Source: Kitasatospora phosalacinea (GTDB taxonomy: Bacteria; Actinomycetota; Actinomycetes; Streptomycetales; Streptomycetaceae). From it: 64,000 bases of DNA. Both the position numbers and the translations under genes were made by a program. The stretch covers positions 1-64,000 of the forward strand of contig NZ_BSSA01000007.1 of the NCBI RefSeq assembly GCF_030268885.1, written 5' to 3'. A model generated the notes under the pieces. That model did not search any database. It worked only from the letters and a program-made list of their open reading frames with translations, and was not told the DNA's origin. The first letter of the stretch is position 1. Each line of letters opens with the position of its first letter. This document shows, in pieces, positions 24,392-36,016 of the stretch.

Positions 24392-25732
24392 GTGATCACC
24401 ACTACCACACCACGACGGACGGCCCGCGCGGCCGCCCTGCTCGGGGCCCTGACGATAGTCGTGGGCACCGCGCTGGGCACCCTCCCCGCGCACGCCGACG
24501 AACCCGGGGCGCCGCCCGCCGCGACCGAGGCGCCCAAGGTCGACCTGATCCTGGACGGCTCGGGGTCGATGCGCACCATGGACATCCAGGGCAAGAGCCG
24601 GATGGAGGTCGCCCAACAGTCGATCAAGGAGGTCATCGACGCGCTGCCGGAGGAGACCGAGTTCGGCATCCGCACCCTCGGCGCGACGTACCCGGGCAAC
24701 GACCAGAAGGAGGGCTGCAAGGACACCCAGCAGCTCTATCCCGTCGGGAAGACCGACAAGGTGCAGGCCAAGACGGCCGTCGCCACCGTCCGCCCGACCG
24801 GCTGGACCCCGATCGGGATCGCGCTGCGCGCCGCCGCCCAGGACCTGGGCACCGGCCCGACCACCCGCCGGATCGTGCTGATCACCGACGGCGAGGACAC
24901 CTGCGCCCCGCCGGACCCGTGCGACGTGGCCCGCGAACTGGCCAGCCAGGGCATCCACCTGGTCGTCGACACCCTGGGCCTGGCCCACGACGACAAGACC
25001 CGGCAGCAGCTGATCTGCATCGCCAACGCGACCGGCGGCACCTTCACCGACGTCCGCAGCCAGGACCAACTGACCAAGCGCGTCAAGCAGTTGGTCGAGC
25101 GCGCCCAGGACACCCACACCGTCGCCCCGGCGAAGGTCACCGGCACCGACACGTGCGCGAACGCCCCGGTCCTCTCCCCCGGCGTCTACACCGACCGGGA
25201 GAAGTTCTCCGAGCACCGGGTCTACCGGGTGCCGGTGAAGGCGGGCGAGGAACTGCGCGCCTCGGTCAGCGTCACCCCGGACCGGGCCGTCGCCCGGGAC
25301 TACGGGGTGCTGCTGCAGGCGACCGACACCGGCGGCCAGGAACTGGTGCGCGGCAGCGACGCCGGCTCCGGCCGCACCGACGTGGCCTCCACCGGCGTGC
25401 GCTGGTCCGCGGCCGAGGACGGCGACGGGGACGGCACCGGCTCGGCGTCGGCCTCCCCGTCGAAGGGCGCGGGCTCGAAGTCGGCCGCCCGGACGGTCTG
25501 CCTGGTGGTCAGCAACTCCTTCGCCGCGCAGGCGGGCGTGCAGGCCGACCCCGGCCTGCCGCTGGAGCTGACCGTGGACGTCGCCGCCGCCTCCCCCGCC
25601 CCCGACGGCCCCGCGATGGGCCTGGGCCGCGGCTGGATCCTGCTCGGCGTCCTGACCCTGGCCGGCCTGATCGCCGGTCTGCTCTTCGGCTGGCTGGCAC
25701 GCTGGCGGATCGCCGTCTGGCGGGAGAACTGA
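24392..25732 (+). CDS. VWA-domain secreted/membrane-anchored protein
   Basis: 446 aa. A signal peptide (cleavage near AHADEP, about residue 36) is followed by a von Willebrand A domain (about 50-240) with a perfect MIDAS DGSGS, a Thr in TGWTP and Asp in LITDGED. Paired cysteines (for example C-APPDP-C) suggest extracytoplasmic disulfides. A beta-rich domain follows (about 255-390), then a C-terminal membrane helix (about 415-438) with a short basic tail, so the VWA domain faces outside. It is two bases upstream of a second membrane protein and likely works with it. Ligand unknown. The message looks leaderless. Confidence 0.85.
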   Translation: MITTTTPRRTARAAALLGALTIVVGTALGTLPAHADEPGAPPAATEAPKVDLILDGSGSMRTMDIQGKSRMEVAQQSIKEVIDALPEETEFGIRTLGATYPGNDQKEGCKDTQQLYPVGKTDKVQAKTAVATVRPTGWTPIGIALRAAAQDLGTGPTTRRIVLITDGEDTCAPPDPCDVARELASQGIHLVVDTLGLAHDDKTRQQLICIANATGGTFTDVRSQDQLTKRVKQLVERAQDTHTVAPAKVTGTDTCANAPVLSPGVYTDREKFSEHRVYRVPVKAGEELRASVSVTPDRAVARDYGVLLQATDTGGQELVRGSDAGSGRTDVASTGVRWSAAEDGDGDGTGSASASPSKGAGSKSAARTVCLVVSNSFAAQAGVQADPGLPLELTVDVAAASPAPDGPAMGLGRGWILLGVLTLAGLIAGLLFGWLARWRIAVWREN

Positions 25733-25734
25733 CC

Positions 25735-26649
25735 ATGCGCAAGCTCCGCACCGCCGCGGCCGCGGCCGCCGCGTTCACCGGCCTGCTCCTGCTGGCCCCG
25801 ACGTCGGCCTCGGCCGCGTCCCCGTCCGCCTCGCCGTCGGCGTCCGGCACCGCCAAGCCGGTGGTCAACTCGGTGGGCACCAGCTTCCTCACCGCCACCA
25901 CGCTGGCCTCCGGCCAGGACGCGGACGTGCCGGTCTCCACCGGCGACTACCTGTACTGGGCGTTCCCGGCCGCCGAGGGCCAGACCGCGACCGTCCAGGT
26001 CAAGGTCACCCTGCCGGACGCCGCGGACCGGCACGGCGCGCAGACCTGGACGGTCGAGCTGTTCGACGGCCTGCGCCGTCGGCAGTCCTGCACCGCGGGC
26101 CCGCAGAACGGCACCGCCGAGCAGAGCGCGGCCACCCTGGAGCTGAGCTGCACGCTGCGGCAGATCCGCTCCTGGGCCGAGCCCTGGTCCGGTGACCCGC
26201 TGCCCGGCACGTACTACGTCCGGCTGTCCACCACGGACATCCCGCAGACCGACCTCGGCCTGGCCTCCACCGTCCACGTGCACGTCGCCACCAAGGGCGG
26301 CGCGGACGACGCCCAGCCCGAGGGCGGCTCGCTGAAGGCCCCGCTGGTGCCGCCGGTCAACGCCGGGGCGACGGCCGCCCCCTCGGCGGCCGCCCCGTCG
26401 CCGAGCGCGAGCGCGACGTACGCGGCCGCGCCCGCCGAGGAAGAGACCCACTGGTACTCGGACCTCTTCTCCGGCTGGAACACCCGCTGGTGGTGGACCG
26501 TCGCGGGCGGCGTCCTCGCCGCCCTCGCCGGTGTCCTCGGCTACACGCTCACCCGCCACCCCCGCGGGCACCGCCACCACCCGCACCGCCCGGCCCCCGT
26601 CCCGCACCAGGCGCCCCCGGGGCAGCCGCGGCAGGACAGCTGGCAGTAG
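25735..26649 (+). CDS. Secreted, C-terminally anchored protein encoded with the VWA protein
   Basis: 304 aa. Signal peptide (to about ASAAS at residue 28), a beta-rich extracytoplasmic domain (about 45-190) containing GDYLYWAFPAAEGQ and WTVELFDGLRRRQSC with two or more cysteines, a Pro/Ala/Ser linker, a membrane helix (about 250-272), and a His/Pro-rich cytoplasmic tail (HPRGHRHHPHRP). GGGAG precedes the ATG, which is 2 bp after the VWA stop. The layout mirrors its neighbour: outside domain, one helix, short inside tail. Function unknown; a paired surface complex is inferred from the operon. Confidence 0.78.
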   Translation: MRKLRTAAAAAAAFTGLLLLAPTSASAASPSASPSASGTAKPVVNSVGTSFLTATTLASGQDADVPVSTGDYLYWAFPAAEGQTATVQVKVTLPDAADRHGAQTWTVELFDGLRRRQSCTAGPQNGTAEQSAATLELSCTLRQIRSWAEPWSGDPLPGTYYVRLSTTDIPQTDLGLASTVHVHVATKGGADDAQPEGGSLKAPLVPPVNAGATAAPSAAAPSPSASATYAAAPAEEETHWYSDLFSGWNTRWWWTVAGGVLAALAGVLGYTLTRHPRGHRHHPHRPAPVPHQAPPGQPRQDSWQ

Positions 26650-26666
26650 GACGGCAGGACAGCGCA

Positions 26667-26717
26667 CCGCGGGGCCGCGAGGGGACGTCGACCGACCGTC
26701 CCCTCGCGGCCCCGCGG
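26667..26717 (+). terminator. 21-bp perfect hairpin after the VWA operon
   Basis: CCGCGGGGCCGCGAGGGGACG pairs over all 21 bases with the segment 26697-26717 around a 9-nt loop. It lies 17 bp after the stop at 26649. There is no U run, as is usual in GC-rich actinomycetes. It would also shield the insertion sequence from upstream transcription. Confidence 0.75.
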
Positions 26718-26736
26718 CCGTTCACCCCCGCTGCCC

Positions 26737-26742
26737 GCTAGC
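26737..26742. repeat. Left target site duplication of the IS element (GCTAGC)
   Basis: GCTAGC directly flanks the left inverted repeat; the same six bases flank the right end at 27829-27834. This matches the NCTAGN target known for IS481-type elements. Confidence 0.85.
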
Positions 26743-26790
26743 TGTATTGGCCATGAGCGTTGTTGACGGTCCCGGGATTTGATCAAAAGC

Positions 26791-26846
26791 GAAGACCTCC
26801 GGTGTGGTGGAGGTGTCTAGGCTCCACACCACACTCGGAGGTCTTC
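26791..26846 (+). promoter_or_regulatory. Fold-back hairpin sequestering the transposase ribosome site
   Basis: GAAGACCTCCG (26791-26801) is fully complementary to CGGAGGTCTTC (26836-26846), and inner segments GTGTGGTGGAG and CTCCACACCACA extend the stem with small bulges. The right arm contains GGAGG, the ribosome site of the GTG start at 26847. An RNA entering from outside would fold and block translation, the known protection scheme of several IS elements; this is inference from the sequence. Confidence 0.6.
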
Positions 26847-30118
<3,272 letters not shown>

Positions 30119-30262
30119 TCACCGGTACCCGGCTGAGCCACCCGGATTCCGCAATCCACTCGTACGGGTGACGTTGTCGCGCGTTGCCGTGACGGCGGAC
30201 GGTGTCGGACCCCTGCGGCAGACTGGCCCCTCCTGCCCCACCGCACCCGAGGGAGCCGCCCG

Positions 30263-30583
30263 ATGGGCCCGTTCACCGAGGAGACCTGGCGCCTGCTGCG
30301 CGGCGCCGAGCTGGTCGGCGAGATCCGGATCGACGAGGCGGACTTCCCGTGGCTGTCGGGCGCGTTCGTCCCGGGCCCGGCCTGGCCGGAGTTCGCGCCG
30401 GGGTTCGCCGAGTGCCGCCGACTGGCCGAGGCGGAGGAGTGGGCGGCCTGGGAGCGGGCGTACGACCCGCTGGAGGCGGCCTGCGCCCTGCACTCCCCCG
30501 ACGGCCCGGTGGCCGAGTTCCTGCTGCACGTGGAGCCGCCGCGGGCCTGGTTCCGGTTCAGCGAGGAGCCGTTCGAGGAGTAG
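30263..30583 (+). CDS. Small acidic protein of unknown function
   Basis: 106 aa, strongly acidic and tryptophan-rich (repeated W plus E/D clusters), no signal peptide or membrane helix. The start ATG has GAGGGAG 7 nt upstream. The sequence reads as a compact alpha/beta domain (LLRGAELVGEIRIDEADFPWL, then AEFLLHVEPPRAWFRFS). I do not recognise a family. It is upstream of the CPBP gene on the same strand, 117 bp away, so it could be the first gene of that unit. Confidence 0.7.
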   Translation: MGPFTEETWRLLRGAELVGEIRIDEADFPWLSGAFVPGPAWPEFAPGFAECRRLAEAEEWAAWERAYDPLEAACALHSPDGPVAEFLLHVEPPRAWFRFSEEPFEE

Positions 30584-30700
30584 CCGGGGCCGGGGGTGCA
30601 GGTAGCTGCACCCCGGTCGGGCAGCTGGGTGCAGTGGATCGGGGCGCCGCGCACGGAATCGTCGGGGTGGGAGGAGATTCCGAACGAGGGGTGGAGTGCG

Positions 30701-31483
30701 GTGCGCGGGAAGTGGATCGGGCCGACCGGGCTGTTCCTGGCGGTGGCGTTCGTCGCAGCGGGGGCGCTGGGGGCGGTGCAGCCCGCGACGGGGCTGCCCG
30801 AGGAGGTGCTGCAACTGACGCAGTTCGGGCCCGGATTGGGAGTGGCGGCGGTGGCCGCGTGGCGGCCGGGGCAGGTGCGGCGGCTGCTGGCCGGGCGCGG
30901 CGGGCGCGGGCCGTCCGGACGGGTGCTGCTGTCCGCGGTGGCGGTCACGGCGGTCGCGGTGGCCGGGGCGGCGCTGTGCGGCGTGCCGGTCGCGGTGCGC
31001 GACCCTGGGTCGCTGGCCGCGCCCTTCGGGGTGGTCGCGGCGGCCCAACTGCTGGGCGCCTGCGGGGAGGAGGTCGGCTGGCGGTGCCTGCTGCAGCCGC
31101 TGCTGCGGGAGCGGTTCGGGCCGTGGGCCTCGTCGGTGGCGGTCGGGCTGGCCTGGGGGTGCTGGCACGTCGGGGTGTTCGCCCGGTCCCCGCTGTACGC
31201 GGCGGGCTTCCTGACCGCGACGGTGGCGATGTCGGTGCTGCTGGGCTTCGCCTGGGAGCGGGTGGGGCGGTGGCGGTTGGCGGTGGCGGGCGGTTTCCAC
31301 GCGCTGGTGAACCTGGGCCTGCTGCTGTTCCTGGACCAGGAGTCGGGGGCGACCGGGCCGGTGCTGCTGTTCGGCGCGGCCTGCGTCCTGGTGGCGCTGC
31401 CCTGGGTGCTGACGGCCCGTCGGACGGGACGGCCGGGGCGGGCGGACCGGGCGGGGCGCGCGGATAGCATCGTGCTGATATGA
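30701..31483 (+). CDS. CPBP-family intramembrane metalloprotease-like protein
   Basis: 260 aa with about seven or eight transmembrane helices. The CPBP (Abi) motifs are present: EEVGWR (motif 1, EExxxR), GCWHVGVF (motif 2 His) and GGFHALVN (motif 3 HxxxN). CPBP proteins include CAAX-processing-like proteases and bacteriocin-immunity or signalling proteins. The GTG at 30701 has GGAG upstream. The stop overlaps the start of the histidine kinase by 4 bp (ATGA), suggesting that it modulates or is controlled by that two-component system. Confidence 0.83.
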   Translation: MRGKWIGPTGLFLAVAFVAAGALGAVQPATGLPEEVLQLTQFGPGLGVAAVAAWRPGQVRRLLAGRGGRGPSGRVLLSAVAVTAVAVAGAALCGVPVAVRDPGSLAAPFGVVAAAQLLGACGEEVGWRCLLQPLLRERFGPWASSVAVGLAWGCWHVGVFARSPLYAAGFLTATVAMSVLLGFAWERVGRWRLAVAGGFHALVNLGLLLFLDQESGATGPVLLFGAACVLVALPWVLTARRTGRPGRADRAGRADSIVLI

Positions 31484-32757
31484 CGATGCGACCGCAGTCC
31501 GTGCGGCTCCGGGCCGCCCTGCTCGCCCTCGGCCGCTGCCACCTGGCCTCCTGGCGCGCCCTGGGGACGTCCCTGCGCGGCCTGGCCGCGGGCGGTGCGC
31601 TGACCCTGCTGCCGGTCGGCCTCGGCCTGCCGCTGCTGCCGCCCGCCGCCCGGCTGCTGCGCCGCGGCGCCGACCGCGAACGCGCGCTGCTCGCCCGCTG
31701 GACGGGCAGCGCGCCCGCCGCCCCCGAACCGCTGCCCGCGGGCGTGGTGGCGCTGCTCGGCGCGCCCGGCTTCCGCCGCGAACTGGCCTGGTCCTGGCTG
31801 GCCCCGTTCACCGGCTGCCTGCTGGTGGCCGTCCCGCCCACCCTGGTCGGCTACGGCCTGTCCGGGGCGTTCGTGCAGCCGTTCCTGTGGCGGCTGCTGG
31901 GCCCGGGCAACTGGTACGCCTTCGTCCCGGTCGACTCAACCGTCAACGCGCTCGCCGCGGCCCTGCTCGGCCTGGGCTTCGCCGCCGCCGGGCTGTGGCT
32001 CTCCCCGCCCGTGCTGGCCCGGTACGCGGCCTGGACGGCCAGGCTGCTGGACGGCCCCGCGCAGGCCCGGCTGGAGCGCCGGATCGACCAGCTGACCGAC
32101 AGCCGGGCCGTCGTCCTGGACGCCCAGGCCGCCGAACTGCGCCGGATCGAACGGGACCTGCACGACGGCGCCCAGGCCCGCCTGGTCGCGCTCGGGCTGA
32201 ACCTGGACCGGGCCGAGCAGCTGCTCGACGAGGACCCGGCCACCGCCCGCCGCCTGCTCGGCGAAGTCCGGGCCACCTCCGAACGGGCCCTGCAGGAGCT
32301 GCGCGACCTGGTGCACGGCGTCCTGCCGCCGGTGCTCGCCGACCGCGGCCTGCCCGACGCCGTCCGCTCGCTCGCCCTGGACTCCTTCCTCGACGTCGAG
32401 GTCACCGCCGACCTGCCCGGACGGCTGCCCGCCCCCGTCGAGGCCGCCGCCTACTTCGCCGTCGCCGAGCTGCTCGCCAACGCGGGCAAGCACTCCGGCG
32501 GCGGCCGGGTGGACGTCGAACTCCGTTGCACCGACGGCCTGTTGCGGGCGGTAGTGCGCGACGACGGCCGCGGCGGCGCCGACCCCGGCCGGGGCAGCGG
32601 GCTCACCGGCGTCCGCCGCCGGCTCGCCGCCCTGGACGGCACCCTCGCCCTGGACAGCCCCCCGGGCGGACCGACCACCGCGATCCTGGAGCTCCCGTGC
32701 GCGTCGTCCTCGCCGAAGACCTCTTCCTCCTCCGCGACGGCCTCGCCCGCACCCTGA
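31480..32757 (+). CDS. NarL-type sensor histidine kinase (HisKA_3)
   Basis: 425 aa. About four transmembrane helices (residues 30-60 and 105-180) lead to a HisKA_3 dimerisation segment with phospho-acceptor His228 in ERDLHDGAQ. The ATPase domain has the N box LLANAGKHS (Asn334) and DDGRGG. No separate sensory domain is visible, so it probably senses through the membrane part. It starts within the CPBP stop codon, and its last 61 bases overlap the response regulator. The Ser/Pro-rich last 20 residues, read in another frame, are the regulator N-terminus. Confidence 0.9.
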   Translation: MTMRPQSVRLRAALLALGRCHLASWRALGTSLRGLAAGGALTLLPVGLGLPLLPPAARLLRRGADRERALLARWTGSAPAAPEPLPAGVVALLGAPGFRRELAWSWLAPFTGCLLVAVPPTLVGYGLSGAFVQPFLWRLLGPGNWYAFVPVDSTVNALAAALLGLGFAAAGLWLSPPVLARYAAWTARLLDGPAQARLERRIDQLTDSRAVVLDAQAAELRRIERDLHDGAQARLVALGLNLDRAEQLLDEDPATARRLLGEVRATSERALQELRDLVHGVLPPVLADRGLPDAVRSLALDSFLDVEVTADLPGRLPAPVEAAAYFAVAELLANAGKHSGGGRVDVELRCTDGLLRAVVRDDGRGGADPGRGSGLTGVRRRLAALDGTLALDSPPGGPTTAILELPCASSSPKTSSSSATASPAP

Positions 32758-33341
32758 CCGAGCACGGCTTCGAGGTCGCCGCCGCCGTCGACAACGGCCC
32801 CGAACTGCTGCGCGCCCTGCGGGAGTCCGCCCCCGACGTCGCCGTGGTCGACATCCGGCTGCCGCCCACCCACACCGACGAGGGCCTCCAGGCCGCCCTG
32901 ACCGCCCGCCGGGAACGCCCCGCCCTGCCGGTCCTGGTCCTCTCCCAGTACGTCGAACAGCTCTACGCCCAGGAGCTGCTGGCCGACGGCCGCGGCGCCG
33001 TCGGCTACCTGCTCAAGGACCGCGTCACCCGCACCACCCAGTTCGTCGACGCGGTCCGCACCGTCGCCGCGGGCGGCACCGTCATGGACCCGCAGGTCAT
33101 CGCCCGCCTGATGGCCCGCTCCACCGCCCGCGGCACCACCGCCGACCTCACCCCGCGCGAACTCGACGTCCTGCGGCTGATGGCCGAGGGCCGCTCCAAC
33201 GCCGCGATCACGGCCGCCCTCCACATCGGCGAGAGCGCGGTCGCCAAGCACACGGCCGCGATCTTCGCCAAGCTCCGGATCGACCACACCCCCGACACCA
33301 ACCGCCGGGTCCTCGCCGTCCTCGCCTACCTCAAGCGCTGA
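32697..33341 (+). CDS. LuxR/NarL-family response regulator
   Basis: 214 aa. Receiver domain with acidic pair Glu7-Asp8, phospho-acceptor Asp52 (VAVVDIRLPP) and the conserved Lys in GYLLKDRV. The C-terminal helix-turn-helix is LTPRELDVLRLMAEG with IGESAVAKHTAAIFAKL. It begins inside the 3' end of the kinase gene (GTG with GGAG 5 nt upstream). It forms a cognate pair with that kinase and its stop is one base from the convergent stop at 33343. Confidence 0.92.
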   Translation: MRVVLAEDLFLLRDGLARTLTEHGFEVAAAVDNGPELLRALRESAPDVAVVDIRLPPTHTDEGLQAALTARRERPALPVLVLSQYVEQLYAQELLADGRGAVGYLLKDRVTRTTQFVDAVRTVAAGGTVMDPQVIARLMARSTARGTTADLTPRELDVLRLMAEGRSNAAITAALHIGESAVAKHTAAIFAKLRIDHTPDTNRRVLAVLAYLKR

Positions 33342-33342
33342 C

Positions 33343-33915
33343 TCACCGCCACCCGCCGCCCCCGGCCGACGGCTGCTGGTGGGGGCCGCCGGACTGCTGG
33401 GGGTGCGGCGGCACCGGCTGGGACCGGAAGAGGTGGATCTCCGACTTCTGCGCGTCGTTCCGGTCGATCTGCCAGCCGCGGCGGGCCGCCAGCACGGCGA
33501 GCCCCTCGGCGCCGATGCCGCGGTAGTAGCGCCTGCGGATGGTGGTCCGGGGCACGAGGGCGTCCCCCTCGACCCGGTACCGCGTCCTGCCGGTGTTGTA
33601 GTGCTCCGCGCTGCTCACCACGCCGCGCGTCGCGGCGGCGGTGCCCCGCGCCAGGGCCCGGTCGGCCCACGCCTCCCACTCCGCCCGGGTGCCGCTGCGT
33701 TCGAGGCGGTACCGGCTGGGCGTGAGGACGAACTTCCGGTACTCCTGCTCCTCGGCCACGCAGTCGGCGGCGGGATCGTCGAACAGGTACCAGACCACCC
33801 GGAAGGGCAGCCAGAACCACTGCAGGCAGAACTGCAGCCACAGCCCGACGGCCCCGCGCCGGGGCAGCGCTCCGGCGCCGGGACCGGGCGGGGCCGGCGG
33901 GTGCCGGGTGCTCAC
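33343..33915 (-). CDS. Protein of unknown function, last gene of the WXG100-like operon
   Basis: 190 aa. A Pro/Gly-rich start, a hydrophobic aromatic segment (about 22-45, GLWLQFCLQWFWLPFRVVWYLF), then a soluble domain with WEAWADRAL, TRYRVEGDALVPRTTIRRRYYRG and a Gly/Gln/Pro-rich tail. The hydrophobic stretch could be one membrane helix. I do not recognise a family. The GTG overlaps the preceding stop by 4 bp (GTGA), so it is the fourth translationally coupled gene of the unit. Its stop is one base from the convergent response regulator stop. Confidence 0.72.
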   Translation of the reverse strand: MSTRHPPAPPGPGAGALPRRGAVGLWLQFCLQWFWLPFRVVWYLFDDPAADCVAEEQEYRKFVLTPSRYRLERSGTRAEWEAWADRALARGTAAATRGVVSSAEHYNTGRTRYRVEGDALVPRTTIRRRYYRGIGAEGLAVLAARRGWQIDRNDAQKSEIHLFRSQPVPPHPQQSGGPHQQPSAGGGGWR

Positions 33916-34646
33916 CCGAACATCTCCGTGATCCGGCTGGCCGACTCCTGGCTGAGCACCGGCGCGGTGCGCTGCTCGCCCGGGCGGACGAGTGCGACGC
34001 TCTCCACGACGGTGGCCAGGGCCGCCATGTAGTCCGGGAACTCCTTCAGGATGGGCGTGCTGATCGTCATGGTGAGCAGGTTGTCGACCTGCGGGACGGG
34101 GATGTACGCGGTGGCCTCGGCGAGTTCGAGCTTGGCCTGGTTCCCCTCGCCGTCGTCGAACTCGTTGATGGTGCCGTAGGCGGAGACGACCACCGGCCCG
34201 ACCGGGGCGTCCACGGTGAAGACCTCGTTGGCCGGGTCGTTGGAGAGCAGTTCCTCGATCGCGGCGGCCACGGCCTCGGCGTCCTGGGTGTCGGCCGGTG
34301 CGCTCTGGATGACCAGGCTGCCGGTGCTGATCCGGCCGTCGTCGAGGACGCCGAGCAGGAAGCCGGAGTAGACGGCGCCCGCCTCGGCGGCATTCTGCGC
34401 GATGTCCCGGTACCAGGAGGCCACGGTCTCGCGCTGGAAGTCGGTGCCGCCGCTCCAGATCTCCTGGGCCACCTCGGCGAGGTGCGCCTCCCGCTCCTCC
34501 TCCGGCAGTTCGAGGCCGAGCGAGTGGAAGAGGACGGGGACGTCCCAGTAGACGACCGGCCCGTCGACCGCCTCCGCCCCCGCGGGGTCGGCCGCCGACG
34601 CCCGGTCGGCCGCGGTGGGGTCGGTCGGCGTGTGTTCCGTCGTCAT
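33912..34646 (-). CDS. Protein of unknown function in the WXG100-like operon
   Basis: 244 aa, acidic and soluble. After a Thr/Asp-rich leader of about 30 residues a mixed alpha/beta domain begins at VVYWDVPVLFHSLGLEL, with regular strands such as ISTGSLVIQSA, VVVSAYGTINEF and LLTMTISTPIL. No signal peptide or catalytic motif is seen. Its ATG overlaps the stop of the large WXG protein (ATGA). In similar actinomycete loci the gene after a long WXG protein encodes a chaperone- or immunity-like partner; that role is only inferred here. Confidence 0.75.
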   Translation of the reverse strand: MTTEHTPTDPTAADRASAADPAGAEAVDGPVVYWDVPVLFHSLGLELPEEEREAHLAEVAQEIWSGGTDFQRETVASWYRDIAQNAAEAGAVYSGFLLGVLDDGRISTGSLVIQSAPADTQDAEAVAAAIEELLSNDPANEVFTVDAPVGPVVVSAYGTINEFDDGEGNQAKLELAEATAYIPVPQVDNLLTMTISTPILKEFPDYMAALATVVESVALVRPGEQRTAPVLSQESASRITEMFG

Positions 34647-36016
34647 GATCCGGTCACCTGGTGGTAGAGGTTGGGTGCGTGCATGCCCAGGCCGAAGGCC
34701 TTGACCGCGGCTTGGGGCACGGTCGACCACATGGACTGGACCGACAGCTTCCCGGCCAGTTCACCGGCCTCGTGGATGAGGGCGAAGTTCCGCAGCGGCG
34801 TCTTGGTGACCGCCATGCCGATCGCCTTGTGCATGATGCCGCCCTCCGCGGCGACCTTGACGACGTTCTCCCCGACCTTCGCCGCGACCTTCCCGGTGTT
34901 GGCGGCGAAGCCCGCCCCCTTGACGATGACCGGGGCCACCGCCTCGGTCACCACCCGGCCGCCCTTGACCACCGCCTCGGCGCCCGTGATCGCGGTCTTG
35001 GCCGCCTTGCCCGCCTTGAAGGCGCCGGTCCCGAACGGGACGGCGCCGATGGCGTCCCCCGCGAGGGTCATCAGGCTGATGTCCGCGCCGCCGAGCTTGG
35101 CCATGCCGTGGGCGCCGAGCGCGACCGCGGAGGCGCCGGCCGAGGCCACGCCGAGGGCCGCCGACAGCGGCGGGCACCACACGGTGGCCAGGGAGGCGAT
35201 GCCGAGCACGCCGGAGATGCCGCTGGCGATGTCGCCGATCTTCTTGAGGGTGTCGGCGTGGTCCGTCGCCCACTTCTTGATGGACTTGCCGATGTCCTTG
35301 AACTTGTTGCCGATCTTCTCCCAGGCGCTGATGTCGGGCGCGTTCTGGTTGGCCCGGCGCAGCGCCTTCGCGGTGCGGCCCGCGTCGTCCTGGTGGTGGA
35401 AGTAGAGCTCCCTGGCCTGCTTGACGATGGCTTCCAGCTCGTCCTTGATGGCCTGCAGGTCGCGGTTGGCCGCCTCCAGCGCGTCGCCCGCGGCCTGGTA
35501 CTCGGCGCTGGCGGAGTCGATCTGGTTCTGCGCCTGGGAGAAGGTGGCCTGGTCGTCGAAGTGCATGCCGATCAGCTTGAAGGCGGGGCTGTCGGCTGCC
35601 TTGTCGTAGCGGTCGGACGCCTGCTCGCGGGACTTCTTCGCGGCCTCCAGGCGGTCCTTGGCGTACTGGGCCTCTTCCTCGTAGCGCTTGGCGGTGTCCT
35701 GGTAGGAGGAGAGCTGGCTGCGCCAGTTGTTGAGCGCGGAGGAGGCCTGGCGCATCGCGTCGACGCTGTCCTCCAGGTAGCCGGGCAGCTCGCCGATCTT
35801 GCCGGAGAACGCCTGGGCCGCGTCGCCCTCCCAGAGGCTGCCGCCGCGGCCGACCTCGACCAGGGTGCGGTGGGCGTTGTCCATGGCGTTGGCGGCCTTG
35901 TTGAGCTTGCCGACCAGGCCGTCGACGTTGCCGGGGTTGCCGGGGGCCGGGTTGAAGCCCAGGGCCGGGAAGTCCGGGTCGAGCCCGGCGACGTAGGAGA
36001 AGAAGTCACCGCTCAT
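34643..36016 (-). CDS. Long WXG100-type, probable ESX/T7SS-secreted protein
   Basis: 457 aa. Residues 1-260 form a long helical, coiled-coil-rich region that carries SLWEGDAAQAF, a WxG motif between two helices as in ESX substrates. A charged helix (about 95-215) follows. Residues about 285-330 are hydrophobic and Gly/Ala-rich (GVLGIASLATVW), and the C-terminal part (about 330-440) is a repetitive Ala/Val/Lys region (GKAAKTAITGAEAVVKGG, KVAAKVGENVVKVAAEGG). No nuclease, deaminase or ADP-ribosyl domain is visible, so it resembles a polymorphic toxin scaffold without an evident toxin. ATGA overlaps join it to the genes on either side. Confidence 0.82.
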   Translation of the reverse strand: MSGDFFSYVAGLDPDFPALGFNPAPGNPGNVDGLVGKLNKAANAMDNAHRTLVEVGRGGSLWEGDAAQAFSGKIGELPGYLEDSVDAMRQASSALNNWRSQLSSYQDTAKRYEEEAQYAKDRLEAAKKSREQASDRYDKAADSPAFKLIGMHFDDQATFSQAQNQIDSASAEYQAAGDALEAANRDLQAIKDELEAIVKQARELYFHHQDDAGRTAKALRRANQNAPDISAWEKIGNKFKDIGKSIKKWATDHADTLKKIGDIASGISGVLGIASLATVWCPPLSAALGVASAGASAVALGAHGMAKLGGADISLMTLAGDAIGAVPFGTGAFKAGKAAKTAITGAEAVVKGGRVVTEAVAPVIVKGAGFAANTGKVAAKVGENVVKVAAEGGIMHKAIGMAVTKTPLRNFALIHEAGELAGKLSVQSMWSTVPQAAVKAFGLGMHAPNLYHQVTGS

